Shown here in pieces: positions 59,408 through 64,000 of a DNA stretch of 64,000 nucleotides (position 1 is the stretch's first letter; the number at the start of each line of letters is the position of its first letter). The notes under the pieces are model-generated. The model worked only from the letters and a program-made list of their open reading frames with translations. It had not been told where the DNA came from and made no database searches. A program made the translations under genes and the position numbers. The DNA comes from Cristatella mucedo (taxonomy: Eukaryota; Bryozoa; Phylactolaemata; Cristatellidae): contig WPIO01000155.1 in the NCBI GenBank assembly GCA_009760855.2, forward strand, positions 609,501 through 673,500. The letters are read 5' to 3'.

Positions 59408-60416
59408 GGCGGACCTTAAAAAAGTACAATTCCAGCTGATAAATCAGCCACAAAAGTTATGCAGAAGAGGCAGACTTTAACATGTAATGAAAAACGAAAA
59501 AACCGTCAGGTCAGATCGACTTGATAACTAATGCCAGGTAGAATGAACTGCTTAGACTAGAGTCTCCTTTGGGTCGTGATGACTAGAGTCTCCTTTGGGT
59601 CGATGACACAATGAAGTCACTTCATCGTATTATCTGGCCAGCTGTGGCAGTTCGGCTTACATCATTTAGGCTTCGTCAGCATCATAAGCTATTTACCGAC
59701 TCAAGAAGAATTTCTGACTACAGTCGGTTAGAACAAGCAGAGCTGAACTAGCATTTCAAATTTCATTCAGATGCATGAACTATTAGCCAATTTATGGATT
59801 TTATAAGGCATAAACCAACACTTGAAATGTAACTGTATAAAAGTCACAAGAATGCACCTCAACAAACTTCATACATGTATCTCAATCTACCAAGGTTCGA
59901 AAAGTTAGGATATAAGTCGCATATGATGCAGTGATCATTAGGTTTGTTATTTGTAGATATGTTGCTTCCGGTTTACATCCGGGCTAGACGTAGTTTGCAA
60001 ACTCATTTTTTGCCTTTTATGCAGAAGTCATCTGAACTTCCTATCTCAGTTCTCTAACATATTTGTCATACAGGAGATGCTGACCGAACTGATGATGAAC
60101 ATTAGGCTTGTAAGTTTCTGAGTGATACTGCCTTTGGCCATAACTAAGCTACTGTATATCGTCATCAAATTAAAAAACCTCTGCTGCCATCCTAGTGCAA
60201 ATGTTGGCAATGGAAGGTACGAGGGTGGCAGCTTGAGGTACTAAAACTTAATTTTATCAATCCACAGGTGCAGTTGTGTGTACTACATTGATCAGGACTA
60301 AAGTGGCACAAGGAATATTAATTTCTAAAAGAAAAAGAGGCAAGCCTCGTAAAGATCCTTTGAGTGACCATTAAGTGGATGACAGCCGGCCGTTGACATA
60401 TGCATGCTCTCTATAG
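59408..60416. other. TRIM 5' flank, presumed promoter region
   Basis: Contains the 26-nt tandem duplication at 59555-59605 and no repeat family. No TATA box with convincing spacing could be chosen, and transcription start is unknown. Confidence 0.4.
59555..59605. repeat. Tandem duplication, 26-nt unit
   Basis: gactagagtctcctttgggt occurs at 59555 and again at 59581 with nearly identical flanks, about 150 nt upstream of the TRIM start codon. Confidence 0.92.
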
Positions 60417-60469
60417 CAGTGGTTCTCAACCTTCCTAATGCTGCGACCCTTTAATTCAGTTCCTCATGT
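60417..60469 (+). mobile_element. hAT transposon terminus, SPIN/URR1-like, fragment
   Basis: CAGTGGTTCTCAACCTTCC begins a 53-nt block continuing taatgctgcgaccctttaat and cagttcctcatgt. This is the terminal inverted repeat and subterminal sequence I know from SPIN-type hAT elements of vertebrates. No transposase and no opposite end were seen nearby. Confidence 0.7.
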
Positions 60470-60624
60470 CCTCTCGCCTCCTGACATAGAGTGCTCTAAC
60501 GTGCGTTCTTGTTCGTTGCAGTATTCTTCCGAAAACCGAAGTTCTTGCGAACATCGTATACGGAAACGATACAGCTAAGACCTGTTTAAAGTTATTCTGA
60601 TTGTTTTTTTACCGTAGCGCGTAA

Positions 60625-63600
60625 GAAATTACGTGCCTATGGACATCTAAACGCTTTTCGCTTCGGGCTGCTGGGTCTCCCACGCCGGCGGCTGCATTAG
60701 CTACACCGGCGGCTAGTAACCTACTTGTTAGTTATGGTCGTCAGCAGCTGCTATCGCTTCGTCATCGTATATCAAATGCATTCCTAGATATTAATGTTGT
60801 TGCTAAGATTCATGAACTATGCATTAACAAAAGGAAAGCACCCCTTAGCCACCGGGGTGGCCGGAACCGCCAGCTTAGACGCTGCTCGTTTGGTATTCCT
60901 AGCATTGTCTCGAACCGCTTAGCACGCTCCCCCGCATGCGTCACTGTAAATCTCTCAAACTTAGTGGTCATCAGGCCTGTTGTAACCCAATCGGCCAGAC
61001 TTAACGCTTGCCTTTGGAATCCTCGCTCAATGTGCAATAAACCTCTAGTAATAAACGACCTTATTTCTGAAAATGGTATCGACCTGCTCGCCCTAACTGA
61101 AACTTGGCTGAAATCGATAAACTGCCCGACAATTAAAGACGCTACTCCATCTGGTTTCACGTTCTTTCACACCCCTAGATCAATCAAAACTGGAGGTGGA
61201 GTTGCTATGATCGTGCGCTCGAAATTCAACTTCAAGCCATTTGCGGTACCCTCGAAGCAGTCTTTTGAATCAATTGTCCTGGTCTCACCCGAAAACAAGC
61301 TACCGATAGTGGCAGTAGTCTATCGCCCACCCGGTACCAAATCCTCCTTTATTTCAGATTTCTCCGATCTCATTTCGATTCTGTGTGCAAGAAATCGATC
61401 CTTCCTCGTTATGGGTGATTTCAACGTTCACTTTGATAACTTATCTGACGCTTTCAGCACCGAATTTCGTACATTGACAGACTCATTATCTCTTGTGGCT
61501 CATGTGCATGGCCCTACCCACATCAAGGGTCACACACTCGACCAAATTTTCTCATATAACTGCACTTTGTCATCACCAGTTATCACCAAATCCTGCTTAT
61601 CTGACCACATGCAGATCTCATTCAATCTACAGTGTGTGCCCACATTCTCCTCTAAAATAACCTGTGAATCGCGAAACCTCAAGACCCTTGACATCGATGC
61701 TGTCCGTGCGAGCATATCTGCTTCACCTTTGCTGCTCAGTCCTCCCTCCGATCTGTCATCACTGGTAGATTGCTACAACACGACACTAGCTGACACGCTC
61801 GACGAGTTTGCACCTTTGACAAAGCGCACTGTGCGCCCCCGCCCAGACGGCCTATGGTTTACCACAGACATTAAACTAGCCAAGTCTACTAAACGAAAGC
61901 TTGAAAAGGCATACAAAAGATCCGGACTAACTGTCCATCGACAGGCATATGAAGACTACTGTAGGTCGTACCAATCGATCCTAGCAAAGGCTAAGTCTAG
62001 CTTCTATAGAAACATTGTTGAATCACAGATGCACAATCCAAAAATGCTGATGTCGACAATAAACCATCTCCTCAACCGTTCCCAGGTTAGCTCCTTACCA
62101 GATGATCCTTGTGATGATCTAGCCGATCGCTTCTCTCGATTCTTTGTGCAGAAGATAGACAAAATCAGGGAATCCATCCCTGCGATGACAACCTTCCCAC
62201 TAGAATGCTGTTCCTCGGTTCCTGGCTGCGCCTCAATGTCTGCCTTTAAACAGGTCACCAGTGATGTAGTCCTAAAGCTCGTATCTCAATCAAAGAAGAC
62301 AACAAGTCCACTGGACCCTATTCCCACTGTCCTGCTCCTACGTTGCATTGATCTGCTGCTGCCATGCATAACCAACATCATTAATATGTCATTAGCCTCA
62401 GGTCAGGTCCCAGCACCTTTCAAAAAAGCTGTAGTCAGGCCACTTCTCAAGAAAGCTACACTAGACCAAGAGAACTTAAGCAACTACCGCCCAGTCTCCC
62501 TTCTACCATTCCTATCAAAGACACTGGAACGGGTCGTGGCAGACCAGCTGAACTCGTATATCGAAACCTCACACCTTGCTAGTAAGTTCCAGTCTGGCTT
62601 TAGAGCTAATCACTCCACAGAGTCAGCATTGCTTCGGGTATACAACGACCTACTTAGGAATGCAGACATGGGTAGAGTGTCTCTTCTTGTTTTGCTCGAT
62701 CTTTCGGCAGCTTTTGATACCATCGATCACAAAGTACTTCTAGAGCGCCTCTCATCTCGCCTGGGCATCACTGGCACTGCTCTGCAGTGGTTCAGGTCCT
62801 ATCTCAGTGGGAGACTCCAGAGTGTTGACGTGAATGGACAAAGATCATCTGAAGTACCTCTAAAATATGGAGTACCTCAGGGCTATGTGCTAGGTCCGGT
62901 CCTTTTCACCGTTTATACTCTCCCTCTCGCTGATGTGATTGCCAAGCACAATCTAGGCTTTCACTTCTATACGGATGACACTCAGTTGTACCTTTGATTT
63001 GATCCCTCCCAGCCTTCGAGCACCTCAAATTCTCTCAACTCACTTGCTGCATGCATTGATGACATCCGATCATGGATGGCAGCAAATTTTCTAAAACTAA
63101 ACGATGATAAAACTAACTTACTAGTTATGGGCAAACCTAGAGTTATTCAGAAATTGGAAAGGCTGACTTTCAAAATTGGCTCTGCCAGCATATCTCCAGT
63201 TGCATCAGCTCGAAATCTAGGTGTCATATTCCAAAGCGACCTCTTGTTAGACGACCACATCAGCTCCACAGTCAAATCAGCCTATTTTCAGCTTCATAAC
63301 ATTGCTAAAATTCGGGCTTGTTTAGATAAGGATACCACGTCCAAGTTGGTCCATGCATTCGTGACATCTCGTCTCGACTTCTGCAACTCACTGCTTACTG
63401 GCCTACCAGCATGTGTGATCAGGCGATTGCAGCTGGTGCAAAACTCTGCAGCTAGGCTTGTCTGTCGTGAGCGTCGCAGTTGCCACATTACTCCACTTCT
63501 CGCCGACCTGCACTGGTTACCAGTCAAGCAACGGATTGACTTCAAGGTTTTGTCGCTCACTTTTAGGTCTCTTCATTCTATGGCTCCAGCCTATCTTTCA

Positions 63601-64000
63601 GATATACTACCCCATCAGGCAAAGCATCGTACCACCCGCTTTTCGGAATCCAACAGTCTAGAAATACCTCGTACAAACCTTAAATCCTTTGGAGACCGTG
63701 CATTTAGCTCGTATGCTCCCACAGCCTGGAACTCCCTCCCGACCTGCATCAGAACACCCCCTGACCTGACCACATTTAAAAGAAACTTAAAAACATACCT
63801 ATTTAGGACAGCATTTAGTGGGTCCTTGTGATTCGTCCTCGATGTGCTTATGCGTGCTGACACTGTTCATGCTGCTACTAACCACATTTGCATGCTGACC
63901 CAGTGCATGTAACCCCTAACCATGTTATTCATTTTGTTTGTTTTTCAAGCATGATTTTACTTACTATTCTATTGCGTATCACTTTGCAGCAAATGTAAAG
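60625..64000 (+). mobile_element. LINE-A, near full-length L2/CR1-like retrotransposon, cut by window end
   Basis: One reading frame runs from 60625 (after a TAA) to the stop at 63829-63831, broken only by a TGA at 62998-63000. The first ATG is at 61030. N-terminal basic motif: SHRGGRNRQLRR. Endonuclease motifs: LNACLWNPRS, LALTETWL, VYRPPG, VMGDFNVHF, SDHMQISF. Reverse transcriptase motifs: NYRPVSLLPF, LLDLSAAFDTID, GVPQGYVLGP (usually GVPQGS) and FYTDDTQLYL with both catalytic Asp kept. The C-terminal region LVHAFVTSRLDFCNSLL is typical of the L2 clade. The 3' UTR reaches the conserved GCAAATGTAAAG tail at 63989-64000, where the window ends. The 5' boundary is uncertain. Confidence 0.9.

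Overview
This is a eukaryotic, almost certainly animal, genomic window. It has long introns with GT-AG (and one apparent GC-AG) splice sites, protein-coding exons that are more GC-rich than their surroundings, dense L2/CR1-like non-LTR retrotransposons, tRNA-derived SINEs and long CT, TA and CA microsatellites. The gene content (GCN2 plus a TRIM protein with RING, two B-boxes, coiled coil and a beta-propeller-like tail) fits a marine invertebrate such as a sponge or another early-branching or deuterostome lineage. I cannot fix the species.

Region 1 to 47203, plus strand: one gene, GCN2 (EIF2AK4), the uncharged-tRNA sensor that phosphorylates eIF2-alpha. I could chain 27 exons from position 104 to the stop at 47203. 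Their lengths sum to 4278 nt (1425 codons plus stop) and every junction keeps frame. The 5' part (RWD domain and start of the pseudokinase) lies upstream of the window. In order the exons encode the pseudokinase, the active kinase with an acidic insert, the HisRS-like domain, the anticodon-binding-like part and a C-terminal domain that ends early. Introns are filled with truncated copies of two L2-like LINE families (called LINE-A and LINE-B here), a weaker third set (LINE-C) and three tRNA-derived SINE types (SINE-1, -2, -3).

Region 47204 to 54310: intergenic. It holds a long but dead LINE-B copy (minus), several LINE-A fragments, a CT microsatellite, a GC-rich stretch with no recognisable gene, and a SINE-1 copy split by a LINE-A tail with a visible target-site duplication.

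Region 54311 to 59407, minus strand: a TRIM gene of three phase-consistent exons (727 codons). Inside its large second intron sit two possible 5' exons of an unrecognised plus-strand gene.

Region 59408 to 64000: intergenic. It contains a short tandem duplication, a 53-nt hAT transposon terminus that resembles the SPIN/URR1 type known from vertebrates, and a nearly complete LINE-A copy (endonuclease plus reverse transcriptase in one frame, broken by one stop codon) that runs off the window end inside its 3' tail.

The two cellular genes have no obvious functional link; they are convergent and separated by about 7 kb of repeats. The strongest points for follow-up are the LINE-A/SINE-2 shared 3' tails (an L2/MIR-like partnership), the SPIN-like hAT end, the GC-AG intron and short C-terminus of GCN2, the 45-nt perfect palindrome inside the TRIM coding exon, and the unassigned diverged 188-nt periodic sequence near 20.9-21.3 kb.
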